Shown here: piece by piece, positions 22,171 to 31,342 of the stretch
How the letters are laid out: each line of letters begins with the position of its first letter
How positions within the stretch are numbered: position 1 is the stretch's first letter
NCBI RefSeq assembly: GCF_003952725.1
Contig: NZ_CP032509.1
Coordinates: forward strand, 3,930,001 to 3,994,000
Source of the DNA: Georhizobium profundi
GTDB taxonomy: Bacteria; Pseudomonadota; Alphaproteobacteria; Rhizobiales; Rhizobiaceae
DNA length: 64,000 nt
Direction: 5' to 3'
Position numbers and translations under genes: made by a program
Notes under the pieces: model-generated
Told to the model about the DNA's origin: nothing
Seen by the model: the letters and a program-made list of their open reading frames with translations, nothing else
The model's database searches: none

Positions 22171-22278
22171 TGTCAGTCAATCCGCTTTGTGGGCCGCGTT
22201 GGTCGAGAGAGACCAACACCTTGTATAACCGGCGCACAGCATTGCAAGCAGAGTTCGGCCAAAGTTTGAAACACAATG

Positions 22279-22307
22279 AATCGGGCGGCCGAAATGGCCG
22301 CCCGATT
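22279..22307 (-). terminator. Perfect 12-bp hairpin between pal and ybgF
   Basis: AATCGGGCGGCC (22279-22290) pairs with GGCCGCCCGATT (22296-22307). It starts 25 bases after the pal stop codon. No T-run follows on the minus strand, so partial termination or 3'-end protection is more likely than full termination. Confidence 0.65.
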
Positions 22308-22331
22308 GAAACGACTTGACTGGAGCGTCGC

Positions 22332-22871
22332 TTAGCTGCCGGCGCCGCCGAGCACCGTTACCGCACGGCGGTTCTGGGACCAGCAAGAGATGTCGTCGCA
22401 GACCGCGACTGGGCGTTCCTTACCGTAGGAAATCGTTCGGATACGGTTTGCTGGCACGCCGCGCGAAGCGAGATAGTCGCGAGCGGCAGCGGCACGGCGG
22501 GCGCCGAGCGCAAGGTTGTACTCGCGCGTTCCGCGCTCGTCGGCGTGACCTTCGACCGTGATCGAATAGTTCGAATACTGTGCCAGCCACTGCGCCTGGC
22601 GATCGAGCGTCTGCCCGGCCTGCTGGGTGATGGAGGACGAGTCGGTCTCGAAGAAGATGCGGTCGCCGACATTGACCGTGAAGTCCTGGGTCGAGCCTGG
22701 CGATGCGACGCCGCCCACGCCACCGATGCCACCTGCACCACCGGGGCCGCCAAGGCCGAGGTCAGCAGAGCTGTTGGGCATATTGTTGCGGGATGCACAG
22801 CCGGAAAGGACCAGCATGGCGACGAGAGCGATTGCGCCGGGCGAGCGAGCGAACGATTCCAAACGGCGCAT
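22332..22871 (-). CDS. pal: Peptidoglycan-associated lipoprotein Pal
   Basis: Pal is an outer-membrane lipoprotein that binds meso-DAP in peptidoglycan and interacts with TolB and TolA. The 179-residue product has a lipobox (VLSGCASR, Cys at 25), a Gly-rich linker (about 40-58) and an OmpA-like domain (about 65-175). The peptidoglycan-binding pattern EGHADERGTREYNLALGARRA and the GxERPVAVCDDISCWSQNRRAV end are visible. It follows tolB on the same strand after 185 bases, which is longer than other gaps in the cluster and might hold a separate promoter. The length and domain match the family. Confidence 0.96.
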   Translation of the reverse strand: MRRLESFARSPGAIALVAMLVLSGCASRNNMPNSSADLGLGGPGGAGGIGGVGGVASPGSTQDFTVNVGDRIFFETDSSSITQQAGQTLDRQAQWLAQYSNYSITVEGHADERGTREYNLALGARRAAAARDYLASRGVPANRIRTISYGKERPVAVCDDISCWSQNRRAVTVLGGAGS

Positions 22872-23056
22872 GGCCGATCTCCTTGAAGGTCTCCATGGTT
22901 TCCGAATTATGACCGGAAACCCTAAATGTGGTTACTATGGAGCTGGTTAACGGACCATTACCGGCCCGGTGATTCGCTGTTTGCCGCCCCGGTTTTCAGC
23001 TAGGGGCTCAATGCGGCGGGAAGGCGGCAAAATCGTGCCGCCTTAGCCGTTTTGCC

Positions 23057-24391
23057 TCAGCCTTCGAGCAGCGGCGACCAGGCTGGATCCGAGCCGTAGT
23101 TCGGCGTCTGGACAGGCTGTTCGTTGTAGCCCGTCAGGTCGATCGAATAGAGCTGCGGACCACCGGAGCCCGCCGGCTGACGGAAGAACATGAGCACGCG
23201 GCCATTGGGGGCCCAGGTCGGACCTTCGTTATGGAAGCCTGATGTCAAGATGCGTTCGCCGGAGCCGTCTGGACGCATGACGCCGATCGAGAACCGGCCG
23301 CCCGACTGCTTGGTGAAGGCGATGAGATCACCGCGTGGCGACCAAACCGGCGTCGAATAGGATCCATCGCCGAACGAGATGCGCTGCTGGTTGGAGCCAT
23401 CGGCGTTCATTACGTAAAGCTGCTGGCGACCGCCGCGATCGGACTCGAACACGACGCGGTTGCCGTCCGGCGAATAGGAGGGCGAGGTGTCGATCGCGGT
23501 CGTCGAGGTCAGCCGTGTCGTCTGACGTGAGCGCAGGTCCATCGCATAGATGTTGGCGTTGCCGTCCTGCTGCAGGCTCATGATAACGCGCTGACCATCG
23601 GGCGAGAAGCGCGGCGAGAATGTCATGCCGGGGAAATTGCCGACGATCTCGCGCTGACCCGTTTCCAGTTGCAGCAGGTAGACGCGGGGCTGACCGCCCT
23701 CGAACGACATGTAGGTGATTTCCTGGCGGCTCGGCGAGAAGCGTGGCGTCAGCACAAGCTCGTTGCCCTGGGTTAGGAAGCGCACATTCGCCCCGTCCTG
23801 GTCCATGATGGCGAGGCGCTTCTGGCGGGAATCCTTCGGACCGCTTTCGGAGACGAAGACGACGCGGGTATCGAAATAGCCCTGCTCGCCGGTCAGACGC
23901 TCATAGATCGCATCGGCGATGATGTGCGCGACGCGACGCCAGTTTTCCGGCTGCGTGAAGAATTGCTCGCCCACCAGCTGCTGGCCGGCGACCGTATCCC
24001 ACAGACGAAACTCTGCTTTCAGGCGACCATCCGGCTCGCGCGATACCGCGCCCGTGACCATCGCGTCCGCGCCGATTACGCGCCAATCCTCAAAACGCGG
24101 CGTCGCGTTCGGATCGGTGATCTGCTGAATGAAAGCCGACGGGTTGACCGGGTTGAACAGGCCCGAACGGCGCAGATCGGCCGTGACGACGTCAGCCACC
24201 TGCTGGCCGAGGTCGTCGGTCGACTGGAAACGCGTCACCGCGATCGGCAGGGGCTCGATGTTGCCCTGATTGATGTCGATCTCGACCTGCGCCCTTGCAG
24301 GGACGATCACCGCAACGAGTACGGCGAGCGTATAGAGGAACGATCGGAGAAACGTTGCACCTTGCGGCAATGAGATGGTGTTCATGCGCAT
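23057..24391 (-). CDS. tolB: Tol-Pal system beta-propeller protein TolB
   Basis: TolB is periplasmic and switches between Pal and TolA binding. The 444-residue product has a signal peptide ([20 protein letters not shown], cleavage near 34), an N-terminal alpha/beta domain (about 35-165) and a six-bladed propeller made of WD40-like repeats. The repeats show [24 protein letters not shown] and [13 protein letters not shown]. The mature N-terminus [18 protein letters not shown] is the TolA-box region. Length and blade count fit the family. It is 15 bases downstream of tolA on the same strand. Confidence 0.96.
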   Translation of the reverse strand: MRMNTISLPQGATFLRSFLYTLAVLVAVIVPARAQVEIDINQGNIEPLPIAVTRFQSTDDLGQQVADVVTADLRRSGLFNPVNPSAFIQQITDPNATPRFEDWRVIGADAMVTGAVSREPDGRLKAEFRLWDTVAGQQLVGEQFFTQPENWRRVAHIIADAIYERLTGEQGYFDTRVVFVSESGPKDSRQKRLAIMDQDGANVRFLTQGNELVLTPRFSPSRQEITYMSFEGGQPRVYLLQLETGQREIVGNFPGMTFSPRFSPDGQRVIMSLQQDGNANIYAMDLRSRQTTRLTSTTAIDTSPSYSPDGNRVVFESDRGGRQQLYVMNADGSNQQRISFGDGSYSTPVWSPRGDLIAFTKQSGGRFSIGVMRPDGSGERILTSGFHNEGPTWAPNGRVLMFFRQPAGSGGPQLYSIDLTGYNEQPVQTPNYGSDPAWSPLLEG

Positions 24392-24406
24392 TCAGCCTTT
24401 CAAAGC

Positions 24407-25528
24407 TCAGAACATCTGGCTCGGATCGAAATTCACGACCACTTCGGACCAGGTCTCGTATTTTTCCGCCGGAAGCGAATAGGGCGCGCAGCGGAGCACG
24501 GCGCGCAGTGCGCTGCCGGACAGCGTGCGCTGCGCCATGTCGGATCCACCGCTTGCCGACACGCTCGGCTGCCCCTGAATAGTGCCGTCCGGCGCAAGCC
24601 GCATGCCCACCCGGATGCGGACATCGGTCGCGTCGGCCATGCCCGGCACGACGTTCCAGCAGCGCTGGATCTGGCCGCGCAAGGCATCGAGCTCGCTCTG
24701 CGACAGCGATTCGCCGCCGGTCGTCTGCTGGCCACCGAGGGCTGCCTGCTGATTTTCGGCCTGACGCTGGCCACCGCCGGATGGTGCCTGCTGGTTCAGC
24801 AGGGCAGCGATCTGGTCGGCGTCGAATTCGCTTTCGCGCTCGGTCGTTTCCTGCTGGGCCTGCTGCGGCTGCTGAGGCGGCGTTTCCTGAGGCCGCTCGG
24901 CGGGCTCGGGTTGTTGGGCGACCTGTGGCCGCGGCGGTTCGGGCCGCGACATGGGCGTCGGAATGTTTTCGGGCAGTGCCGCGACTTCAGGCTCGGCGGG
25001 GGCAGCAGCCTCCGGAGCTTCCGGCAGCGGCTCGGCTTCCGGGGCTTCGGCTTCGGCCGGCTCGGGCAGAGCGGCGATTTCAGGTTCGGGCTGCGGCTCT
25101 GGCGCTTCGGGTTCGGGCGGCGGCGGCGCTTCGGCGGGTTCTACAGGTTCCGGCTCGGGCTCGGTTTCCGGTACTGGCTCCGGCTGAGGCACAGGCTCCG
25201 GTGTCGGCGCAGGCGCTGCCGCCTCTTCGACCGTCTCGGGCCGGGCCTGCGGCGTCGGGGCGCTGTCGAGATCGACAGTGTTGTTGCCGACGTTCTGCGC
25301 GTCCGGCTCGGGTGCGTCCGTCTCGACCGGCTCAGGCGCAGAGGTTTCCGCGATTGGCGCGGTGCGCTCGCCCTGCTGGATCTGGGTCAGCTCGGAGATC
25401 GGCACGATGTCGACCGGCAACGTCTCCATGATGCCCGCGTCCAAGCGCTCGGGGCCGCTCAAGGACAAGAGGCCCCAGCTCAGCAACACTACGTGGACTG
25501 TCGTCGATGTCGCGAGAGACTTTTTCAT
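24407..25528 (-). CDS. tolA: Cell envelope integrity protein TolA
   Basis: TolA bridges the inner-membrane TolQR motor to Pal and TolB. The 373-residue product has an N-terminal membrane helix (about 8-25, TTVHVVLLSWGLL), a long Pro/Glu/Ala-rich linker (about 60-220) in place of the Ala/Lys helix of E. coli TolA, and a C-terminal domain (about 275-373). That domain contains LRGQIQRCWNVVPG, MRLAPDGTIQG and LRCAPYSLPAEKY, the pattern of the TolA/TonB-type fold. The two cysteines (QRCWN, LRCAPY) are the conserved pair. It lies between tolR and tolB on the same strand with ten-base spacings. Confidence 0.93.
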   Translation of the reverse strand: MKKSLATSTTVHVVLLSWGLLSLSGPERLDAGIMETLPVDIVPISELTQIQQGERTAPIAETSAPEPVETDAPEPDAQNVGNNTVDLDSAPTPQARPETVEEAAAPAPTPEPVPQPEPVPETEPEPEPVEPAEAPPPPEPEAPEPQPEPEIAALPEPAEAEAPEAEPLPEAPEAAAPAEPEVAALPENIPTPMSRPEPPRPQVAQQPEPAERPQETPPQQPQQAQQETTERESEFDADQIAALLNQQAPSGGGQRQAENQQAALGGQQTTGGESLSQSELDALRGQIQRCWNVVPGMADATDVRIRVGMRLAPDGTIQGQPSVSASGGSDMAQRTLSGSALRAVLRCAPYSLPAEKYETWSEVVVNFDPSQMF

Positions 25529-25538
25529 CGCGGTCCGG

Positions 25539-25988
25539 TCAGTTGACCTGCTCCTGGAGCGAAACGAGGCCCATATTGGTGAAGCCGGCGGCGGAAATGC
25601 GGCCCATGACCTGGATCACGGCGCCGTAATCGGCGCTCTGATCGCCGCGCACGTAGATGCGCTCTTCATAGCCAGTCTCGGCGATCGCCTCGAGGCGCGG
25701 CACGATCTCGTCCATCGTCACTTCGGTTTCCTGGATGAAAACCTGGCCCTCGGCGTTGATGGAAACCGTGATCGGCTGGCTTTCGCTGTTCAGCGCGTTG
25801 GCGCGGCTCTCCGGAAGATCGATCGGGACTCCAACCGTAAGCATCGGCGCGGCCACCATGAAGATGATCAGCAGCACAAGCATGACGTCGACGAACGGCG
25901 TCACGTTGATTTCGCTCATCGGGGCACGCTTGCCGCCGCGCCTTCTGCGCGAACCACCACCACCGGAATTTCCGACCGACATGCCCAT
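25539..25988 (-). CDS. tolR: Tol-Pal proton channel subunit TolR
   Basis: TolR pairs with TolQ to form the proton-driven motor of the Tol-Pal complex. The 149-residue product has a basic N-terminus ([32 protein letters not shown]) whose membrane helix includes the functionally important Asp. It then has the periplasmic domain (about 50-149), with [13 protein letters not shown] and [15 protein letters not shown] typical of ExbD/TolR. It fits between tolQ and tolA with short spacings (25 and 10 bases), indicating one operon. Confidence 0.97.
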   Translation of the reverse strand: MGMSVGNSGGGGSRRRRGGKRAPMSEINVTPFVDVMLVLLIIFMVAAPMLTVGVPIDLPESRANALNSESQPITVSINAEGQVFIQETEVTMDEIVPRLEAIAETGYEERIYVRGDQSADYGAVIQVMGRISAAGFTNMGLVSLQEQVN

Positions 25989-26013
25989 GGATCGAGGTCC
26001 TTAATCCAATGCC

Positions 26014-26733
26014 CTATTCGGCCGCCTGGCGCGGCTGAAGCTTCTCGTCAATCTGACGCGAAAGAATGGCGGAAAACTCGTCGGCAAAGGCTTCCATGCG
26101 CCCGGTGATCTTGTTGGCGTCGCCGCTGAGCTTGTTGTAGCCGATGACGGCGGGAATAGCGGCGAGAAGGCCGATGGCCGTTGCGAGAAGCGCTTCCGCG
26201 ATACCGGGCGCGACGACCGCGAGATTGGTGGACTGCGAACCGGCAATGGCCTGAAACGATGTCATGATGCCGACGACGGTACCGAACAGGCCGATGAAAG
26301 GTGCTGCCGAACCGATGGTCGCAAGCGAGCCCAGACGCGACTCAAGCTCTTCCGATTCGCGGGCGAGCGTCACGTCCATGGCCTTTTCGATGCGCTGCTG
26401 CAGACCGATCGGCGTACGGGCGCCGCGCTCGAAAGACTTCTTCCATTCGCGCATGGCGGCCACGAAGATCGCGCCCATGCCGGTGGTTTTCTGCTCGGAC
26501 AAGGTGCGATAGAGCTCTTCGAGAGACTGGCCGGACCAGAAGATTTCTTCGAAATTATCGAGGCGCCGGCGAACGCGGCCATAGCTCATGGTCTTGTCGA
26601 CGATGATGGCCCAGGTCCAGATGGAGGCTGCCACCAGCCCCACCATCACAAGCTTGACGACCAAGCCTGCTTCCATGAACAGCGACCATAGCGTCACGTC
26701 GCTCGTTGCCGCCAAACCCACCTGTTCCATCAA
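26014..26733 (-). CDS. tolQ: Tol-Pal proton channel subunit TolQ
   Basis: TolQ is the multi-span part of the Tol-Pal motor. The 239-residue product has three membrane segments (about 20-43, 132-158 and 170-192), a large cytoplasmic loop between the first and second, and the family motifs GSAAPFIGLFGTVVGIM and APGIAEALLATAIGLLAAIPAV. The length is standard for the family. It is the first gene of the tol operon and is preceded by a 340-base region before the divergent trkH; the promoter should be there. Unlike in many proteobacteria, ybgC is not directly upstream but lies beyond trkH. Confidence 0.97.
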   Translation of the reverse strand: MMEQVGLAATSDVTLWSLFMEAGLVVKLVMVGLVAASIWTWAIIVDKTMSYGRVRRRLDNFEEIFWSGQSLEELYRTLSEQKTTGMGAIFVAAMREWKKSFERGARTPIGLQQRIEKAMDVTLARESEELESRLGSLATIGSAAPFIGLFGTVVGIMTSFQAIAGSQSTNLAVVAPGIAEALLATAIGLLAAIPAVIGYNKLSGDANKITGRMEAFADEFSAILSRQIDEKLQPRQAAE

Positions 26734-27073
26734 TACCGCCCTCGAATTGACCTAGCCCGCAAGCGATGTTCACGAACGATACGCTTGTACGGGCGGCGCC
26801 GACTTCAACATTTCATGCTCGAAAGAAGACCCGGCTTTATCACAAGGTCTTTCCGAAGAGCCCCGTGCGCCTGAACCTGCCTTCTTGCCAGTAAATTTGG
26901 TCAAAGGAAGGCGTTACGCGCATGGTTTCATCCATTCGTGCGCCATTAAGCATTCGTTATGGTTAAGCCTTCGTTAGCGCCGGAAACGTCCAGCGGATAT
27001 CTTTGTGCGGCGCATTCCCGAGGGCGCCGCACTGGTATAAAACCAAGGCGCATCGACATCCGGTTCATAAGCC
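26734..27073. other. Intergenic region between divergent tolQ and trkH, with hairpin at 27005-27032
   Basis: This 340-base stretch carries no coding pattern that I can support. It must hold the promoters of tolQ (minus) and trkH (plus). The one clear structure is a perfect 9-bp inverted repeat (GTGCGGCGC / GCGCCGCAC, 10-base loop) 42 bases before the trkH start codon. It would lie in the trkH leader if transcription starts upstream of it. Several GTTAAG/TTAAGC motifs occur near 26947-26967, without CtrA spacing. Confidence 0.6.
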
Positions 27074-28528
27074 TTGAACAACTCCCCCCTCGCGGCGACT
27101 GCCAATGTTGCAGGCTATTTCTGCCTGTATCTCGCGGTCTTCATGCTCCTGCCCATGCTGGCCGATCTGGTGGCCGGTAACGAGGACTGGCAGGTCTTTG
27201 GCATATCGGCCGTTCTGGTCGGTGGTCTTTCGCTCACCGTCATAGCCATGACACAGGGTGCAACGGTGCGGTTTTCCCCGCGCTTCGGATTCATGCTGCT
27301 CAACGCGCTCTGGCTTTCGACGTCGCTCGTGGCCGCAGTGCCGCTTTATTTCTCGTCGCTCGACATGACCTTCGGTGAAGCGTTCTTCGAGTCGGTCTCG
27401 GGCCTCACGACGACCGGTGCGACGGTGATCGTCGGCCTTGATAATCTTCCGCCCGGCATCTTGTTATGGCGCTCGATCACCCATTTCGTCGGCGGCATCG
27501 GCGTCGTGGCCATGGGCCTTCTGCTGCTGCCGTTCCTCAATGTCGGCGGGATGCAGATCTTCAAACTGGAATCTTCGGGCGCAACCGACAGCCCGTTTCC
27601 GCGCGTCAGGCAGTTTTCGATCGCCCTAATCGGTTTCTACGTCTCGATCACGCTCGCCTGCGCGCTTGCCTATAACGCAACCGGCATGTCGAGCTTCGAT
27701 TCGCTCAATCACGCCATGGCGACCGTTTCGACCGGCGGCTTTGCCACCACGGACGCCTCGTTTCGGAATTACAGTGAAGGCGCCCTCATCGTCGGTACCG
27801 TCTTCATGCTGATCGGCGCGATGCCCTTTGCTGCCTTCATCCGGGCGATCGTGCTCCAAAGCCCCAGGCAAGCTTTTGACCCGCAGATGCCAGTGCTGCT
27901 CGGCATCATCGCGCTCGCAACCGCGACAATCACGATTCTCGCTCTCGAGCATGTGGATGGACCACGCTGGGCAACCGTCATCCATGCTGCGTTCAACGTC
28001 GTGTCGATCATCACGACAACTGGCTTCGTCTCCGCCGATTACGATCTGTGGGGGCCGCTCGCGATCATGCTAATCTTCTTGCTCACATTTCTCGGCGGCT
28101 GTTCCGGCTCTACGTCCGGCGGCATCAAGACCTATCGACTGATGGTGCTTTTCGATGCGCTCCGCGTAAACCTGGCGCAGATGATCCGCCCGAACGCGGT
28201 CCGACCCGTGCGCTTCGGTCGCCAACCCGTCACGCCGCGCGTGGTGCAGTCGGTTGCCGTCTTTGTCGGCGTCTATTTCGCGATTTTTGTCGCGGTCAGC
28301 GTCGCGCTCGCCGCGACGGGCCTCGACTTCACCACCGCCGTTACCGGTGCCATCACGGCCCTGTCCAATGTCGGACCGGGGTTTGGCTCCATCATCGGGC
28401 CCGCTGGTACCTTTGAACCGCTGTCCGAGGCGGCGAAGTGGATCCTGTCGGTCGCCATGCTGCTCGGGCGTCTGGAAATTCTTGCCGTGTTGATTCTGTT
28501 CAGTTCGTCGTTCTGGAAGAATTTCTGA
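27074..28528 (+). CDS. trkH: TrkH-type potassium uptake protein
   Basis: TrkH is the membrane channel-like subunit of Trk/Ktr potassium uptake, gated by TrkA. The 484-residue product has about ten helices and the repeated selectivity-filter-like loops SGLTTTGATV, ATVSTGGFATTDAS, IITTTGFVSADYD and ALSNVGPGFG, so all four are present. GGCSGSTSGGIKTYR is the typical segment before a late helix. The start is TTG at 27074, because an in-frame stop lies six bases upstream and the first ATG would cut into helix one. No trkA gene is in the window. It is divergent from tolQ and converges on ybgC. Confidence 0.92.
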   Translation: MNNSPLAATANVAGYFCLYLAVFMLLPMLADLVAGNEDWQVFGISAVLVGGLSLTVIAMTQGATVRFSPRFGFMLLNALWLSTSLVAAVPLYFSSLDMTFGEAFFESVSGLTTTGATVIVGLDNLPPGILLWRSITHFVGGIGVVAMGLLLLPFLNVGGMQIFKLESSGATDSPFPRVRQFSIALIGFYVSITLACALAYNATGMSSFDSLNHAMATVSTGGFATTDASFRNYSEGALIVGTVFMLIGAMPFAAFIRAIVLQSPRQAFDPQMPVLLGIIALATATITILALEHVDGPRWATVIHAAFNVVSIITTTGFVSADYDLWGPLAIMLIFLLTFLGGCSGSTSGGIKTYRLMVLFDALRVNLAQMIRPNAVRPVRFGRQPVTPRVVQSVAVFVGVYFAIFVAVSVALAATGLDFTTAVTGAITALSNVGPGFGSIIGPAGTFEPLSEAAKWILSVAMLLGRLEILAVLILFSSSFWKNF

Positions 28529-28544
28529 GACATTTCAGAAGACG

Positions 28545-28994
28545 TCAGCGCGGAGCGAAAGCCTTTGCGACATCGACAGGCAGTCGACGAGGCCTGCCCT
28601 GCCCGTCGATGACAGCCACATCGACTGTTGCTTCAATCAGCACGGTGCCGCCGCGATTGATCGTCTGGGACAGCGTCAGCCGCGCACCACGCGCCTCGTT
28701 GGTTTTTGTATCGATAGTCAGCACATCGTCCATGCGGGCCGGCTTCTTAAAATCGATCTCCATGCGGCGAACGACGAAGGTGAGGCGCTCGGCTTCCGAC
28801 ATGGCGCGCTGGGCAATGCCCAGGAGGCGCAGATAGTCCGTGCGTCCGCGCTCCATGAAATGGAGGTAGCGCGCATGGTAGACGACGCCGGAAAAATCAG
28901 TGTCTTCGTAATAGACGCGCTGAAGAAGCCGGTGCCCGAACGGGGTCAACTCCCCGGCCAAAACCATCGGCAGTCTCGTGTCATGCGCATCCAT
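28545..28994 (-). CDS. ybgC: Tol-Pal associated acyl-CoA thioesterase YbgC
   Basis: YbgC is a hot-dog thioesterase that hydrolyses acyl-CoA and is commonly encoded with the tol genes. The 149-residue product has the 4HBT active region RVYYEDTDFSGVVYHARYLHFMERGRTDYL with the conserved Asp. The later strands (MEIDFKKPARMDDVLTIDT) follow. The start at 28994 gives the usual N-terminus; a longer reading extends another 62 residues without homology. It is on the same strand as tolQ but separated from it by trkH in the opposite direction. It is divergent from sqdB with a 139-base gap. Confidence 0.92.
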   Translation of the reverse strand: MDAHDTRLPMVLAGELTPFGHRLLQRVYYEDTDFSGVVYHARYLHFMERGRTDYLRLLGIAQRAMSEAERLTFVVRRMEIDFKKPARMDDVLTIDTKTNEARGARLTLSQTINRGGTVLIEATVDVAVIDGQGRPRRLPVDVAKAFAPR

Positions 28995-29133
28995 TCGGCA
29001 AAATCCTCGTCTGTCCAGTGGAGACTTGTGGAGCAACGCGCTCAGCCTTACAAGCACGGCCACCTCCGTTATAGTGCTGACACAGAGCTGGCCTAACGGA
29101 CGACGCATTACAGCGATTACGGAGTTTCCTCGC

Positions 29134-30354
29134 ATGAAGATTGCGGTACTTGGCGGCGATGGCTTCGTCGGCTGGCCCACTTGCCTTCACCTCTCGGCAC
29201 AGGGCCATGAGGTTCACATCGTCGACAATCTCTCGCGTCGCTGGATCGACACGGAACTGGGCGTCCAGTCGCTGACGCCGATGGATTCGATCCAGGAGCG
29301 CACCCGCATCTGGCATCAGGAAACCGGTCATCGCATCCGTTTCCACCTGATCGACATCGCGCGCGATTATGATGTCTTCAAGCACTGGCTGATCGAACAT
29401 CGCCCCGATGCCGTGATCCATTTCGCCGAACAGCGCGCTGCGCCCTATTCGATGAAGTCGGACCGGCACAAGAACTACACGGTCAACAACAACGTCAACG
29501 CCACGCACAACCTCCTGAACGCGCTGGTCGAGACCGACATCGACGCCCACCTCGTCCATCTCGGCACGATGGGCGTTTATGGCTATTCGACCATCGGCGC
29601 GGCGATCCCGGAAGGTTACCTGCCAGTCGGCATCGAAACGCTGTCCGGGGAAACGGTCAGCCAGGACATTCTCTATCCGGCCAATCCCGGCTCGATCTAC
29701 CACATGACGAAGTGCCTGGATCAGCTGCTGTTCCAGTTCTACGCCAAGAATGACGGTCTGCGGATCACCGACCTTCACCAGGGCATCGTCTGGGGCACGC
29801 ACACGGACCAGACGCGCCGCCACGCGCAGTTGATCAACCGGTTCGACTATGACGGCGACTACGGCACGGTGTTGAACCGCTTCCTCATCCAGGCGGCGAT
29901 CGGCTATCCGCTGACGGTCCATGGCACCGGCGGCCAGACGCGCGCCTTCATCCACATCCAGGATTCGGTGCGCTGCATCGAAATCGCGCTGAAGAACGGC
30001 CCGTCGCGCGGCGACAAGGTCAAGATCTTCAACCAGATGACGGAAACGCACCGGGTGCGGGATCTCGCCGAGATGATCGCCAAGATGACGGGCTCCGAGA
30101 TTGCCTACCTGCCCAATCCACGCAAGGAAGCGCCGGAGAACGAACTGATCGTCAAGAACGAGCAGTTCCTCGCACTCGGCCTCAACCCGACCACGCTGGC
30201 CGAGGGGCTGCTTTCGGAAGTCGTCGACGTGGCGAAGAAATTCGCCTACCGCGTCGACCGCAGCCGCGTGCCGGCCGTCTCCGCCTGGACAAAGGACATC
30301 GCCCCGACGCTCAACCGCGACCCGGAAGGCAAGAAGCTGAAGAGCGTTTCCTAG
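29134..30354 (+). CDS. sqdB: UDP-sulfoquinovose synthase
   Basis: SqdB uses UDP-glucose and sulfite to make UDP-sulfoquinovose, the head-group donor of the sulfolipid SQDG. The 406-residue product is a short-chain dehydrogenase-type enzyme: the NAD site GGDGFVGWPTC at 7-17, catalytic Thr in LGTMGVYG, and YHMTK giving the Tyr-x-x-x-Lys pair. Specific family blocks include NLSRRWIDTELG, HFAEQRAAPYSMKS and NQGxxWGT-like DLHQGIVWGTHTDQT. The start at 29134 yields the family N-terminus MKIAVLGGDGFVG. It is followed by sqdD and sqdC genes on the same strand, making a sulfolipid operon. Confidence 0.96.
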   Translation: MKIAVLGGDGFVGWPTCLHLSAQGHEVHIVDNLSRRWIDTELGVQSLTPMDSIQERTRIWHQETGHRIRFHLIDIARDYDVFKHWLIEHRPDAVIHFAEQRAAPYSMKSDRHKNYTVNNNVNATHNLLNALVETDIDAHLVHLGTMGVYGYSTIGAAIPEGYLPVGIETLSGETVSQDILYPANPGSIYHMTKCLDQLLFQFYAKNDGLRITDLHQGIVWGTHTDQTRRHAQLINRFDYDGDYGTVLNRFLIQAAIGYPLTVHGTGGQTRAFIHIQDSVRCIEIALKNGPSRGDKVKIFNQMTETHRVRDLAEMIAKMTGSEIAYLPNPRKEAPENELIVKNEQFLALGLNPTTLAEGLLSEVVDVAKKFAYRVDRSRVPAVSAWTKDIAPTLNRDPEGKKLKSVS

Positions 30355-30396
30355 AGCAGAAAGCGCTGTCGCGAGTGGCGTCGCCCGCCCCAAGAC

Positions 30397-30471
30397 GTCA
30401 GGGTCGGGCTTGTCCCGACCCTCTACGATGGCGCCGGTTCAGCAGACCCTCGGGACAAGCCCTAGGGTGAC
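30397..30471. repeat. RIME-like palindromic element between sqdB and sqdD
   Basis: Two 26-base arms (30397-30422 and 30446-30471) are each palindromic around GGGCTTGTCCCGA or TCGGGACAAGCCC. They are also inverted copies of each other, starting GTCA and ending TGAC, with a 23-base centre. This is the layout of rhizobial intergenic mosaic elements (RIME). It lies inside the 165-base gap of the sqd operon and could affect mRNA stability or terminate part of the transcripts. Confidence 0.65.
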
Positions 30472-30519
30472 GGCTGTTAAGTATCGGTCGCAGCAGTAAG
30501 CCGTGTCACGAGAGAGCTG

Positions 30520-31341
30520 ATGCCCCTTCCCTCCCCCTACGCCTACGTCACCCTGGTCACCAATCGGGACTATGCGATGGGGGCTACGGCGCTCGTTCGG
30601 TCGCTGAAGCTAACCGGCACGGCCGCCGACCTGGTGGTCATGCATACGGGTGGTGTCGATCCGCAGGCGCTCGAGCCGCTCGTCGAGCTTGGTGCGAAGC
30701 TCTATCCGGCCGAGCTGCTCGATTGTTCGGATGCGTTCAACGAACGACATAGCCGAGCCCGAATCCATGCGGATGCGCCCTTCACCAAGGGGCGCAAACC
30801 GGCCTTTCATTCGCCGCTCGACAATTTCTGCAAGCTGCGGCTCTGGCAGATGACACAGTATGAACGCGTCGTCTTCATCGACGCCGACGCGGTCGTCCTC
30901 CGCAACATCGACAAGCTCTTCGCCTATCCGGAATTTTCCGCCGCGCCGAATGTCTATGAGAGCGTGGCTGACTTTCACCGGCTGAACTCCGGGGTGTTCG
31001 TGGCAAAACCTTCGGAGGCGACGTTCGATGCGATGCTGGCGCGGTTGGATGAGCCGGACGCGCACTGGCCGCGCACGGATCAGACCTTCCTGCAAACCTT
31101 CTTTCCCGACTGGCACGGCCTGCCGGTCACGATGAACATGCTGCAATATGTGTGGTTCAGCATGCCGGCGCTCTGGCACTGGGGTTCGGTCAACGTGATC
31201 CACTACCAGTATGAAAAGCCCTGGGAGACCGACCATCCGAAGGCGGATCGGTTGCGCCCGCTGATCGACCTCTGGCAGGCTTACTATACCGGCGAAAAAA
31301 TTCCGGATATTGCGTCGCTCCCCAATCCCGCGGACGCCTGA
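30520..31341 (+). CDS. sqdD: Glycosyltransferase family 8 protein of the sulfolipid cluster
   Basis: The 273-residue product has the GT8 (glycogenin-like) fold: YVTLVTNRDYAMGATALVRSL at the start, FCKLRLWQMTQYERVVFIDADAVVLRNID around residues 105-132 with the DAD metal motif, and LNSGVFVAKPS downstream. The acceptor-side WHWGSVNVIHYQYEKPW is near the end. SqdD of sulfolipid clusters is thought to transfer sulfoquinovose from UDP-SQ to diacylglycerol, though the order of steps with SqdC is less settled. Its place between sqdB and sqdC fits the sqdBDC order of purple bacteria and rhizobia. A RIME-like element lies just upstream. It ends two bases before sqdC starts. Confidence 0.88.
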   Translation: MPLPSPYAYVTLVTNRDYAMGATALVRSLKLTGTAADLVVMHTGGVDPQALEPLVELGAKLYPAELLDCSDAFNERHSRARIHADAPFTKGRKPAFHSPLDNFCKLRLWQMTQYERVVFIDADAVVLRNIDKLFAYPEFSAAPNVYESVADFHRLNSGVFVAKPSEATFDAMLARLDEPDAHWPRTDQTFLQTFFPDWHGLPVTMNMLQYVWFSMPALWHWGSVNVIHYQYEKPWETDHPKADRLRPLIDLWQAYYTGEKIPDIASLPNPADA

Positions 31342-31342
31342 C

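Noticed and set aside
28545..28994. Possible frameshift or broken end in ybgC because of its long upstream reading
   Set aside because: The start at 28994 gives a complete 149-residue hot-dog domain. The extra upstream codons are simply an open frame in the sqdB promoter region.
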